DNA of 64,000 bases from contig NZ_SOSI01000002.1 of NCBI RefSeq assembly GCF_029760855.1, positions 434,001-498,000 of the forward strand, given 5' to 3'. Position 1 is the stretch's first letter; each line of letters begins with the position of its first letter. Positions 45,294-53,657 of the stretch are shown here, one piece after another. The notes beneath the pieces were generated by a model. That model was not told the DNA's origin. It ran no database searches and saw nothing but the letters and a program-made list of their open reading frames with translations. Both the position numbers and the translations under genes were made by a program. The stretch is from Erythrobacter litoralis. GTDB taxonomy: Bacteria > Pseudomonadota > Alphaproteobacteria > Sphingomonadales > Sphingomonadaceae.

Positions 45294-46859
45294 ATGTCCG
45301 GCCCCGTACTCGTGCCGATCCTCGGCGATCAACTCACCCGAAATCTCGCTTCCCTGCGCGGCCGCACCAAGGACGATACCGTCGTCCTGATGATGGAGGT
45401 CGTGGAAGAGGCGACCTACGTCAAACACCACAAGCAGAAGATCGTCCTGATCTTTTCGGCCATGCGCCATTTTGCGCAAGAGCTGCGCGATGCCGGGTGG
45501 ACGGTCGATTACGTCAGGCTCGATGACGAGGATAATGCCGGCAGCTTCACCGGCGAGGTCGCCCGGGCGATCGAGGAACACGAACCGCGCATGCTAAGCG
45601 TCGTCGAAGCCGGCGAATGGCGCGTGCGCGAGGATATGGACCAATGGGCGGACAAGTTCGCCTGCGAAGTCGAAATCCTGCGCGACGACCGTTTTCTCTG
45701 TCCGCAATCCGAGTTCGAGGAATGGGCGGAGGATCGCAAGAACCTGCGTATGGAATTCTTCTATCGCGAAATGCGCAGGAAAACCGGGCTGCTTATGGAT
45801 GGTGACAAGCCCGAAGGCGGCGACTGGAACTACGACAGCGAAAACCGCAAACCGCCCAAAGAGGGGATGTCCGCCCCCGAACGCCCAAAGTTCGAGCCGG
45901 ACGATATCACCTGCGAGGTAATCGATTTGGTCGAGGACCGTTTCGCCGACCATTTCGGAAGTCTCGATACATTCCGCTGGCCGGTCACCAGCGACGAGGC
46001 GGAGAAAGCCGCCGATGCCTTTTTCGCCGAACGGATCGAAAAGTTCGGTCCCTATCAGGATGCCATGGTTTGCGGCGAGGACGACCTGTATCATTCCATG
46101 CTGTCTACCAGCATCAATCTCGGCTTGCTCGATCCGCTGGAGCTGTGCCAGCGCGCCGAAAAATCCTACCAAGAGGGTAAGGCCCCGATCAATTCGGTTG
46201 AGGGGTTCATCCGTCAGATCATCGGATGGCGCGAATATATCCGCTGCTTCTACTGGCACCAGATGCCGCATCTGCAGAAGGCGAATGCGCTCAATGCCCA
46301 GCGCGGCCTGCCGGAATTCTTCTGGACCGGCGAGACCGACATGGCCTGTCTTGCCGATTGCATCCGCTCCACACGCGACAACGCGCACGCCCACCATATC
46401 CAGCGACTGATGGTGCTCGGCAATTTCTGCCTGATCGCGGGCATCAATCCGCGCGAGGTGCAGGACTGGTACCTCGTCGTCTATGCGGACGCCTACGAAT
46501 GGGTGGAACTGCCCAACGTCGCCGCGATGATCCTCTATGCCGACGACGGCAATCTCGCCAGCAAGCCTTACGCGGCGAGCGGGAACTACATCAACAAGAT
46601 GAGCGATTATTGCAGCGACTGCACCTATTCCCCCAGGAAAAAGACCGGGGAAGGCGCCTGTCCGTTCAACCCGCTCTACTGGTATTTCATGGACCGCCAC
46701 CGCGACAAGCTGGAACAGAACCCTCGGATCGGGCGCATTTATTCGACGTGGGACCGGATGGATAAAGACCGGCGGCAGGAATATCTCGATAGCGCTGAGA
46801 CTTTTCTCGACAGTCTCGAACCAGCTCGAGAAGGCTATGCCAAAGCGAAGGGAGAATAA
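45294..46859 (+). CDS. Prokaryotic Fe-S cryptochrome/(6-4) photolyase (PhrB-like)
   Basis: 521 residues. The N-terminal domain starts MSGPVLVPILGDQL as in the cryptochrome/photolyase-related group, and the C-terminal cysteines in DYCSDCTYSPRKKTGEGACPF match the 4Fe-4S ligands of FeS-BCP photolyases. HHIQRLMVLGNFCLIAGINPREVQDWY is the FAD-binding catalytic core. It repairs UV (6-4) photoproducts in blue light. ATG 45294 is used; a TTG 9 bases earlier also reads in frame. Confidence 0.92.
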   Translation: MSGPVLVPILGDQLTRNLASLRGRTKDDTVVLMMEVVEEATYVKHHKQKIVLIFSAMRHFAQELRDAGWTVDYVRLDDEDNAGSFTGEVARAIEEHEPRMLSVVEAGEWRVREDMDQWADKFACEVEILRDDRFLCPQSEFEEWAEDRKNLRMEFFYREMRRKTGLLMDGDKPEGGDWNYDSENRKPPKEGMSAPERPKFEPDDITCEVIDLVEDRFADHFGSLDTFRWPVTSDEAEKAADAFFAERIEKFGPYQDAMVCGEDDLYHSMLSTSINLGLLDPLELCQRAEKSYQEGKAPINSVEGFIRQIIGWREYIRCFYWHQMPHLQKANALNAQRGLPEFFWTGETDMACLADCIRSTRDNAHAHHIQRLMVLGNFCLIAGINPREVQDWYLVVYADAYEWVELPNVAAMILYADDGNLASKPYAASGNYINKMSDYCSDCTYSPRKKTGEGACPFNPLYWYFMDRHRDKLEQNPRIGRIYSTWDRMDKDRRQEYLDSAETFLDSLEPAREGYAKAKGE

Positions 46860-46861
46860 CG

Positions 46862-47374
46862 ATGGACGAGGAACTGGAAGGTGCGATCCCGCGTCACATT
46901 ATCAAACAGGCGGAACAGGTACTCGAGAAAGCGAAGTCTGCCAGGGTCATGCTCGCAACGGCGGAAAGTTGCACCGGTGGAATGCTTGCCGCACTGCTGA
47001 CCGATGTTCATGGCTATGGTCGCGTGTTCGATCGCGGTTTCGTCTCCTATTCCGACCAAGCGAAATGCGATCTTCTCGGTATCGAACGCAAAATGGTCGA
47101 CGATTGTGGGGCGGTCAGCCAACAAGTGGCGGAAGCCATGGCTGAGGGTGCACTCGATCGGTCGCAGGCGGATTACGTCGTATCCATAACCGGGTTCGCT
47201 GGGCCAGGGGGTGAGGACGATGAAGAAGGTCTCGTTCACTTCGCGCTCGCATGTAAGAACGGACATCGTTTTCACCGGGAAGAGCACTTCGGCGAAATCG
47301 GTCGTGATGGTGTTCGGATTGCTGCTATGAAGACTGCGCTCGATCTGCTCGATGAAGGGCTTTGCGCCGATTGA
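46862..47374 (+). CDS. pncC: Nicotinamide-nucleotide amidohydrolase PncC (CinA C-terminal domain protein)
   Basis: 170 residues, matching a stand-alone CinA C-terminal domain. The catalytic serine lies in TAESCTGGMLAALLT, and YVVSITGFAGPGG is the second conserved loop. It deamidates NMN to NaMN, recycling the product of DNA ligase and related reactions. AAGGGAG precedes the ATG, which follows the photolyase stop almost directly (stop 46859, start 46862). Confidence 0.93.
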   Translation: MDEELEGAIPRHIIKQAEQVLEKAKSARVMLATAESCTGGMLAALLTDVHGYGRVFDRGFVSYSDQAKCDLLGIERKMVDDCGAVSQQVAEAMAEGALDRSQADYVVSITGFAGPGGEDDEEGLVHFALACKNGHRFHREEHFGEIGRDGVRIAAMKTALDLLDEGLCAD

Positions 47375-47407
47375 TCCCGGGCGCTAAGGGGGAAAATGAT
47401 TAGCCGT

Positions 47408-47425
47408 CGCTTCGTTACCGAAGCG
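47408..47425 (+). terminator. Small hairpin after pncC
   Basis: CGCTTCG-TTAC-CGAAGCG, a perfect 7-bp stem with a tetraloop 33 bases past the pncC stop. No T-run follows (TTGATCAATCC), so termination is uncertain. Confidence 0.4.
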
Positions 47426-47467
47426 TTGATCAATCCTTCCCAATCGAACGGTCGATAAAGGACGAAC

Positions 47468-49654
47468 ATGAGCGAACGCGCCCTTCCCGGCTTTGCGGTC
47501 GCCTTGCTCTTCGCCGTACTGATAACGTTCGGCAGCTTCCTTCTGTTCGTCGTCCAACCACTGGTAGCGCGGCTTGCCTTGCCGCCGCTCGGCGGCGCAC
47601 CCGGCGTCTGGAACAGCGCCATGATGGTCTTTCAGATCCTGCTGCTCGGGGGATATGGCTATGCCCACGCCATCGGACGTCTTGCGATCCAAACGCAGGC
47701 CCTGCTCCATATCGGCCTGCTATCGCTTTCCACGATAAGCCTGCCTATCAGTCTTGCGCATATTCCGGATGCGCCGAGCGGATCGGAAGCGCTTTGGGTG
47801 CCGGTTCTGTTCGTAGCCACGATCGGCCCGGTCTTCCTGCTGCTTTCCGCACAAGCGTCCCTGATGCAGCGCTGGTATGCCGGGATCTCGGGTCGCAATC
47901 CCTATCGCCTCTACGCAGCGTCTAACCTCGGCAGTTTTGCCGGTCTGGTCGCCTATCCCTTCTTCGTGGAACCGCGGCTGGCGCTCGGCGAACAGAGCGG
48001 TTTGTGGTCGAAGGGTTTCGTGTTGCTGATAGTCCTCGTTGGGCTGGCCGCCTTGATCGTGCGCCGGAAGGCCGTTCGAGAAGCGCCCTCCGAAACCCTG
48101 AACACGGCGGAAGAAACGCGCGTTTCGGGGCGGACTATCGTACTCTGGATCGCACTGGCGGCTGTGCCGTCGGGGCTGATGCTGTCGACCACGACACTGC
48201 TGACCACCGATCTGATGGCGATGCCCCTGCTCTGGGTCATTCCGCTCGGCCTGTACCTGTTGAGCTTCTCCGTAGCGTTTTCCGACACCGGCGACTGGGC
48301 GCGTATACTCGGAACCTATGCGCCCATCCCCTTGCTGTTGGTCGGTGGACTGGCGATGATATCCGGCGGCCAGTCCAACCCCGCGATTGCATTGGCAATG
48401 GTCGCGCTCCTTTTCGTGTTGGCGGTCGCTCTTCATGGCAGGCTGTATGCACTCCGCCCTGCGCCATCGCGTCTGACGTTCTTCTACCTCGTCGTTGCCG
48501 CGGGCGGCGCGCTTGGCGGCACGTTTACGGCACTTATTGCGCCCTTGATATTCGACTGGGTGTACGAACATGCCCTGCTTCTGCTCGCCGCGGCCCTGCT
48601 TCTGCCACAACGTTCATTTCTGGCGATGGCCGGGAGGTGCCTTGCAGGTGTGCAAGCTTCGCCCCGCTTCGGGATTGCCCTTGCCTTGCTCGCTCTGGCG
48701 CTTTCGATCTGGCTTCATTTCGCCGTCGAAGCCAGCGCCGGAGTGCAGATCCTGCTCGCGGCAGCTTTGCTCATTCTTTTGGGAACTGCCAGCGTGGGTC
48801 GCGCCAGGCTGTATGTCGGAGTGCTCGCTCTTCTGATGCTCGGCATGGGGGGGTACGCGACGATCGAGACCAGTTTTGCAGGCCAGCGCTCGCGCAGCTA
48901 TTTCGGCGTCTACAGCGTGCAGAAAAGTGCGGATGGCGCCATGTTGCGGCTCAATCACGGGACGACAATGCACGGAGAGCAATGGATTGCTCCGGAAAGA
49001 CGGCTGGAACCAACGGCATATTACGGACTGGGTTCAGGAGCAGGACTCGTTCTCGCCGCAGCGGATCGCGATGCGAAGGTCGGTATCGTCGGTCTGGGCG
49101 TCGGAACGCTGGCCTGCTATCGCAAACCCGCGCAGGACTGGACCTTCTTCGAGATCGATCCGCAAGTCCTACGCTATTCGCGCGGCGGCCCGTTCACGTT
49201 CCTGTCGTCCTGCGCGCCCTCGGCCAAAATCGTGTTCGGCGATGCGCGCCTCCAGCTTTCGCAGCAGAGCGGCGAAACGTTCGACGTGCTCGCAGTCGAC
49301 GCCTTCACGTCGGATGCCATTCCGATCCACCTGATGACGCGCGAAGCATTCGCCGTTTACGGCGATGTGCTCGAAGATGACGGCGTCTTGCTCGTGCATA
49401 TTTCCAACCGGTTCGTGGACCTTGCGCCGATGGTTTCGGCTCTAGGGCGTGAGGGCGGCTGGTACGGTTTGGTGCGCGACGATCTCGGCGATCTTCCCGA
49501 AGGCCTGTCGCAATCGCGATGGATCGCGTTAGGGCGAAACCGCACGGCATTGCGAGACGCCCTCGGATCGACAGGCGGGCTTTGGTCCCCCTTACCGCCG
49601 CCCCGCGAGGCGGCGTGGACCGACGATAACGCATCCCTAACCTCGCTCTTCTGA
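47468..49654 (+). CDS. Fused membrane (MFS-like)/spermidine synthase-like protein
   Basis: 728 residues. About 450 N-terminal residues form many membrane helices (AVLITFGSFLLFVVQPLVAR, LLLVGGLAMISGG, ALLLLAAALLLPQR and others); the C-terminal third is a spermidine-synthase-type Rossmann domain with GIVGLGVGTLACY, the acidic FFEID and VDAFTSDAIPIHLMT. Such fusions are widespread but uncharacterised; polyamine transfer coupled to membrane transport is only inferred. AAAGGA precedes the ATG. Confidence 0.9.
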   Translation: MSERALPGFAVALLFAVLITFGSFLLFVVQPLVARLALPPLGGAPGVWNSAMMVFQILLLGGYGYAHAIGRLAIQTQALLHIGLLSLSTISLPISLAHIPDAPSGSEALWVPVLFVATIGPVFLLLSAQASLMQRWYAGISGRNPYRLYAASNLGSFAGLVAYPFFVEPRLALGEQSGLWSKGFVLLIVLVGLAALIVRRKAVREAPSETLNTAEETRVSGRTIVLWIALAAVPSGLMLSTTTLLTTDLMAMPLLWVIPLGLYLLSFSVAFSDTGDWARILGTYAPIPLLLVGGLAMISGGQSNPAIALAMVALLFVLAVALHGRLYALRPAPSRLTFFYLVVAAGGALGGTFTALIAPLIFDWVYEHALLLLAAALLLPQRSFLAMAGRCLAGVQASPRFGIALALLALALSIWLHFAVEASAGVQILLAAALLILLGTASVGRARLYVGVLALLMLGMGGYATIETSFAGQRSRSYFGVYSVQKSADGAMLRLNHGTTMHGEQWIAPERRLEPTAYYGLGSGAGLVLAAADRDAKVGIVGLGVGTLACYRKPAQDWTFFEIDPQVLRYSRGGPFTFLSSCAPSAKIVFGDARLQLSQQSGETFDVLAVDAFTSDAIPIHLMTREAFAVYGDVLEDDGVLLVHISNRFVDLAPMVSALGREGGWYGLVRDDLGDLPEGLSQSRWIALGRNRTALRDALGSTGGLWSPLPPPREAAWTDDNASLTSLF

Positions 49655-49727
49655 CGGACAGCGTATTCGATTTTCCTACACGAACCGATTTGGTTAATCG
49701 CAACTCCGACTCGAACGGAGAACGCGC

Positions 49728-50141
49728 ATGGCCATTATCGAAACCCTCATCGGACCGATCGCTTCAATTATCGACAAGATCATTCCCGATAAGGAGGCGC
49801 GGGCGAAAGCGAAGCTCGAACTGATCCAGTTGCAAAGTACGCAGGAATTGAAGGAAATCGAGGCGCGGCTTTCGGCGATCGTGGCCGAAGCGCAGTCGGC
49901 GGATCCGTGGACGAGCCGGGCGCGCCCCAGCTTCATCTACGTGATGTATGTCATGCTGCTGTTCGCCCTTCCGATGGGCATCCTTTCCGCGTTCTCGCCC
50001 CATGCGGCGCAGGATATCGGCGCGGGCATCACCCGCTATCTGCGCGGGCTTCCGGACGAACTCTATGCACTCTTCGGCACGGGCTATCTCGGCTATACGG
50101 CGGCGCGGCAATGGGGGAAGATCAAAGGCATCGACAGCTAG
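49728..50141 (+). CDS. 3TM-type holin family protein
   Basis: 137 residues. A short amphipathic N-terminus, a charged helix (KEARAKAKLELIQLQSTQELKEIEARL), the RARPSFIYVMYVMLLFALPMGIL membrane segment and two shorter C-terminal segments match the Holin_3TMs family, found in phages, gene transfer agents and tailocin-like clusters. No endolysin, tail or portal gene is near. A GGAG site lies 11 bases before the ATG. Membrane permeabilisation is inferred from family only. Confidence 0.82.
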   Translation: MAIIETLIGPIASIIDKIIPDKEARAKAKLELIQLQSTQELKEIEARLSAIVAEAQSADPWTSRARPSFIYVMYVMLLFALPMGILSAFSPHAAQDIGAGITRYLRGLPDELYALFGTGYLGYTAARQWGKIKGIDS

Positions 50142-50160
50142 GCCGACGAACGCATAGGGA

Positions 50161-50607
50161 ATGCGCATGCCCCGCACCATATTCATCCTCAACGGCCCCA
50201 ATCTCAACCTCCTCGGCACCCGCGAGCCTGAGATTTACGGTACCGCGACGCTTGCGGACATAGAGCGCGATTGCCGAACGGAGGCCGATGTATACGGGTT
50301 CGACATCGTCTTTCGCCAGAGCAATCACGAAGGCGATCTGGTGGACTGGCTGCACGAAGCGCATCGCGAAGGGGCCACCGCCGTGCTGCTTAATGCCGGG
50401 GCCTATACGCATACCTCGATTGCGCTGCACGATGCGATCAAAAGCATTTCGGTGCCCGTGATCGAAGTCCATCTTTCGGACCCCGAAACGCGCGAGCCGT
50501 TCCGCCATCTTTCCTATGTCGGCATTGCGGCGGCCGATTGCGTGAAAGGTTTGGGTGCGCGCAGCTATATCGTTGCCTTGCAAAAAGCAGCCGAGATCGC
50601 CGCCTGA
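50161..50607 (+). CDS. aroQ: Type II 3-dehydroquinate dehydratase
   Basis: 148 residues. NGPNLNLLGTREPEIYG, QSNHEGDLVDWLHEA, NAGAYTHTSIALHDAI and EVHLSDPETREPFRHLSYV are the four family blocks, including the catalytic Tyr and His. It forms 3-dehydroshikimate in the shikimate pathway. It begins 20 bases after the holin and is followed by accB, a common order in alphaproteobacteria. Confidence 0.96.
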   Translation: MRMPRTIFILNGPNLNLLGTREPEIYGTATLADIERDCRTEADVYGFDIVFRQSNHEGDLVDWLHEAHREGATAVLLNAGAYTHTSIALHDAIKSISVPVIEVHLSDPETREPFRHLSYVGIAAADCVKGLGARSYIVALQKAAEIAA

Positions 50608-50673
50608 CGCCCGCCCCTTGCCTTGCGCCGCGCCTGGGAGCATAGGCGCGGGCAAACAAAGGCAAGGGGTTTC

Positions 50674-51174
50674 ATGGCCGACACCAAGGGCAAAGCCGGC
50701 AGCACGTCCGGCATGAATGTCGATACAGCGATCGTGCGCGAGCTCGCCGAAATGCTGGCCGATACTGGGCTTACCGAAATCGAAGTGGAGGATGGCGACC
50801 GCAAGATCCGCGTCTCGCGCGGCGGCGTAGCGATGGCGGCTGCGCCGATTGCGGCGGCCCCCGCGGCGTCCATGGCGCAGCCCGCTGCGGCACCTGTCGC
50901 CGCTTCCGCCGGCGAGGCACCGGCCGCGGACGCGTCTTCGGGCAACGCGATCAAGTCGCCGATGGTCGGGACCGTCTATCTCGCCCCCGAACCGGACGCC
51001 CCCGATTTTATCAAGATCGGCGATACGGTCGCCGAGGGCCAGACCGTCCTGATCGTCGAAGCGATGAAAGTCATGAACCCGATCACCGCCGACCGCGCGG
51101 GGACGGTACAATCGATCCTCGTCGAGAACGCCCAGCCGGTCGAATACGACCAACCGCTCGTCGTCATCGCCTGA
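50674..51174 (+). CDS. accB: Acetyl-CoA carboxylase biotin carboxyl carrier protein
   Basis: 166 residues. The biotinylated lysine is K132 in EAMKVMN; the flexible linker is the usual Ala/Pro-rich segment (residues 54-90). It carries CO2 between AccC and the transferase. ATG 50674 starts MADTKGK; longer readings read into a non-family basic segment. accC follows 3 bases after its stop. Confidence 0.96.
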   Translation: MADTKGKAGSTSGMNVDTAIVRELAEMLADTGLTEIEVEDGDRKIRVSRGGVAMAAAPIAAAPAASMAQPAAAPVAASAGEAPAADASSGNAIKSPMVGTVYLAPEPDAPDFIKIGDTVAEGQTVLIVEAMKVMNPITADRAGTVQSILVENAQPVEYDQPLVVIA

Positions 51175-51177
51175 TCC

Positions 51178-52524
51178 ATGCCGATAACCCGTATCCTGAT
51201 CGCCAATCGCGGCGAGATCGCGCTTCGCATCCACCGCGCCGCGCATGAAATGGGCATCGAGACCGTCGCGGTGCATTCCACCGCCGACGCCGATGCCATG
51301 CATGTTCGCCTTGCCGACCATGCGGTCTGCATCGGGCCGCCCGCCGCCGGGGAAAGCTATCTCAATATAGCGAACATCATTTCGGCTGCCGAACTCAGCC
51401 ATGCCGACGCGATCCATCCGGGTTACGGCTTTCTTTCCGAGAACGCCAGATTTGCCGAGATCGTCGAAGCGCACGAGGTGATCTGGATTGGGCCGAAGCC
51501 TGAACATATCCGCACCATGGGCGACAAGGTGGCGGCGAAGAAAAGCGCGGGCGAACTCGGTCTGCCGCTCGTTCCGGGATCGGACGGCGCCGTCGAAACC
51601 ATCGAGGAAGCCAAGAAGGTTGCGGCCGAGATCGGCTATCCCGTCCTCGTCAAGGCTGCGAGCGGCGGCGGTGGGCGCGGGATGAAGGTCGTACCCGAAG
51701 AGGGCCAGCTCGAAAGCCTGATGAGCCAAGCCAAGACCGAGGCGAAGAACGCCTTTGGCGACGATACCGTCTATATCGAGAAGTATCTCGGCAATCCGCG
51801 GCACATCGAATTCCAGATTTTCGGTGACGGGCGCGGTAATGCCATCCATTTGGGCGAACGCGACTGTTCGCTCCAGCGGCGCCACCAGAAGGTTCTGGAG
51901 GAAGCCCCCTCCCCCGTCCTCTCGCAGGAAGAGCGGATGCGGATGGGCGGCATCTGCGCCGATGCGATGGCCAAGATGGGCTATCGCGGCGCCGGTACGA
52001 TCGAATTCCTGTGGGAAAACGGCGAGTTCTATTTCATCGAAATGAACACCCGCCTGCAGGTCGAGCATCCGGTCACCGAAGCGATTACCGGCGTCGATCT
52101 GGTGCGCGAACAGATCCGCATTGCCGACGGCAAGGACTTGTCCTGTTCGCAGGACGATATCGAGTTTAGCGGCCACGCCATCGAATGCCGTATCAATGCC
52201 GAGGACCCGTTCACCTTCGCCCCGAGCCCGGGCAAAATTTCGCATTATCACGCGGCGGGCGGTATGCATGTGCGCGTCGATAGCGGGCTCTATGCCGGCT
52301 ATTCCATCCCGCCTTATTACGACAGCATGATCGCCAAGCTGATCGTTTACGGTCGCACGCGCGAACGGTGCATCATGCGCCTGCGGCGCGCTCTGGGTGA
52401 AATGGTGATCGAAGGGGTGAAGACCAGCATCCCACTTCACCAGGAACTGCTCGAGCAGGACGACGTGCTGAGCGGCGATTATTCGATAAAATGGCTGGAA
52501 GACTGGCTGAAGACGCGCGGATAG
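51178..52524 (+). CDS. accC: Acetyl-CoA carboxylase biotin carboxylase subunit
   Basis: 448 residues, standard length. The N-terminal RILIANRGEIALRI, the ATP-grasp glycine loop KAASGGGGRGMK, EKYLGNPRHIEFQIFGD and the catalytic FIEMNTRLQVEHPVTE are all present. It carboxylates biotin on AccB. Coupled closely to accB, stop-to-start gap 3 bases. Confidence 0.97.
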   Translation: MPITRILIANRGEIALRIHRAAHEMGIETVAVHSTADADAMHVRLADHAVCIGPPAAGESYLNIANIISAAELSHADAIHPGYGFLSENARFAEIVEAHEVIWIGPKPEHIRTMGDKVAAKKSAGELGLPLVPGSDGAVETIEEAKKVAAEIGYPVLVKAASGGGGRGMKVVPEEGQLESLMSQAKTEAKNAFGDDTVYIEKYLGNPRHIEFQIFGDGRGNAIHLGERDCSLQRRHQKVLEEAPSPVLSQEERMRMGGICADAMAKMGYRGAGTIEFLWENGEFYFIEMNTRLQVEHPVTEAITGVDLVREQIRIADGKDLSCSQDDIEFSGHAIECRINAEDPFTFAPSPGKISHYHAAGGMHVRVDSGLYAGYSIPPYYDSMIAKLIVYGRTRERCIMRLRRALGEMVIEGVKTSIPLHQELLEQDDVLSGDYSIKWLEDWLKTRG

Positions 52525-52543
52525 AATTCGGCGGGCCGCGCTT

Positions 52544-52969
52544 TCATTCGAACGTGAAGCCGGCCGCCTCCGCTTCGGCAATGATTTCGGCGCCGGTCTT
52601 GCGATCGTGATCGCCGGTGAGATGGGTCCAAGCCGCGGCCTCGTCGCAGAAGATTTCCTTCTCGATCGGCTTGTCGATTGAAGCGTCGAACAGGCCGGCG
52701 CAGAAACTGCAATAGCCGGTTGGCAGAAACCGGAACCACAGGTGACTGCCGCACCTATCGCAAAAGGCGCGCTCCGCCCATGCACTCGACTGGAATGTGC
52801 GAACGTGCGCTTCTCCGGCTATCTCCACCTCGCCGCCATCCTGCCCCGCAAAAAATGCCCCGCCCCAACGGCGGCACATCGTGCATTGGCACACCTCTAT
52901 ATGTGGTTTGGGTTCGGAAAGAGAGATGGTCACCGCGCCGCAGAGGCAGGCGCCTACCAGCGTACCCAA
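52544..52969 (-). CDS. GFA family protein (glutathione-dependent formaldehyde-activating enzyme-like)
   Basis: 141 residues of the GFA/CENP-V fold: ACLCGAVT, VCQCTMCRRWGGAFFAG and the FCDRCGSHLWFRF motif supply the zinc cysteines. Family proteins bind zinc and are of mostly unknown function. The start is TTG 52969, supported by GGAGG 9 bases upstream. Convergent with accC (stop gap 19 bases). Confidence 0.87.
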   Translation of the reverse strand: MGTLVGACLCGAVTISLSEPKPHIEVCQCTMCRRWGGAFFAGQDGGEVEIAGEAHVRTFQSSAWAERAFCDRCGSHLWFRFLPTGYCSFCAGLFDASIDKPIEKEIFCDEAAAWTHLTGDHDRKTGAEIIAEAEAAGFTFE

Positions 52970-52980
52970 GGCCAGTCCTC

Positions 52981-53445
52981 CTACTTCAGGGGAACGCCCG
53001 GCTGGTTCTTGCTCGTCCGGATGGTAAGCGAGGTCTTGACGCTGGCCACGTTCGGCGCGGGCGTCAGTTTGCTGGTCAGGAATTCCTGAAACGCCTGCAA
53101 ATCCCGCGCGACGATCTTCAAAATGAAATCGATTTCACCATTGAGCATGTGAACTTCGCGCACCTCGTCGAGGTCGCGCATCGCCTCCTCGAATTCGCGC
53201 AGCGCGCTTTCCGCCTGACTTTTCAAGCTGACCATTGCGAAGACGGTGATCGAGAAGCCGAGCTTCGAGGGATCGAGTTCCGCGTGATAGCCCTGTATCA
53301 CGCCGCTTTCTTCAAGCGTTCGCACACGCCGCAGGCACGGGGGCGCTGTCAGGCCGACGCGCTGCGCGAGTTCGACATTGGTGATGCGTCCCTCGTTCTG
53401 CAATTCGCGCAGGAGCCGCCGATCGATTTCATCCAAGCTTGCCAT
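52981..53445 (-). CDS. Lrp/AsnC family transcriptional regulator
   Basis: 154 residues: an N-terminal HTH (LDEIDRRLLRELQNEGRITNVELAQRVGLTAPPCLRRVRTLEESGVI) and a C-terminal RAM effector domain (ITVFAMVSLKSQ... VREVHMLNGEIDFILKIVARD). It is probably a regulator of amino-acid metabolism; the target is unknown. ATG 53445 gives the family start MASLDEID. Divergent from the histidine kinase across 212 bases (53446-53657), in which only promoter-type DNA is visible. Confidence 0.93.
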   Translation of the reverse strand: MASLDEIDRRLLRELQNEGRITNVELAQRVGLTAPPCLRRVRTLEESGVIQGYHAELDPSKLGFSITVFAMVSLKSQAESALREFEEAMRDLDEVREVHMLNGEIDFILKIVARDLQAFQEFLTSKLTPAPNVASVKTSLTIRTSKNQPGVPLK

Positions 53446-53657
53446 CTCGCCTTCCCCATCAGGCTGGACCGGAGCCGTCCTGTGGAACGAAATGCATCCA
53501 TTCCCGTGTCGCGGCCTAAGATTGTTATGTCTGCCAGCAACTCCGTTCAATTGCAACGCACTGAAACGCTGCGAGCAGCTGAAGCGATCTTCACCATTTA
53601 TAAACTCTATTCGGTAATAAAGCGGCTCCGACCATCGCCGCCGAGTTCCGACGTTCT

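Noticed and set aside
50122-52785. 887-codon open frame on the minus strand
   Set aside because: It covers aroQ, accB and accC on the opposite strand, all with full family motifs. Its translation has no recognisable domain.
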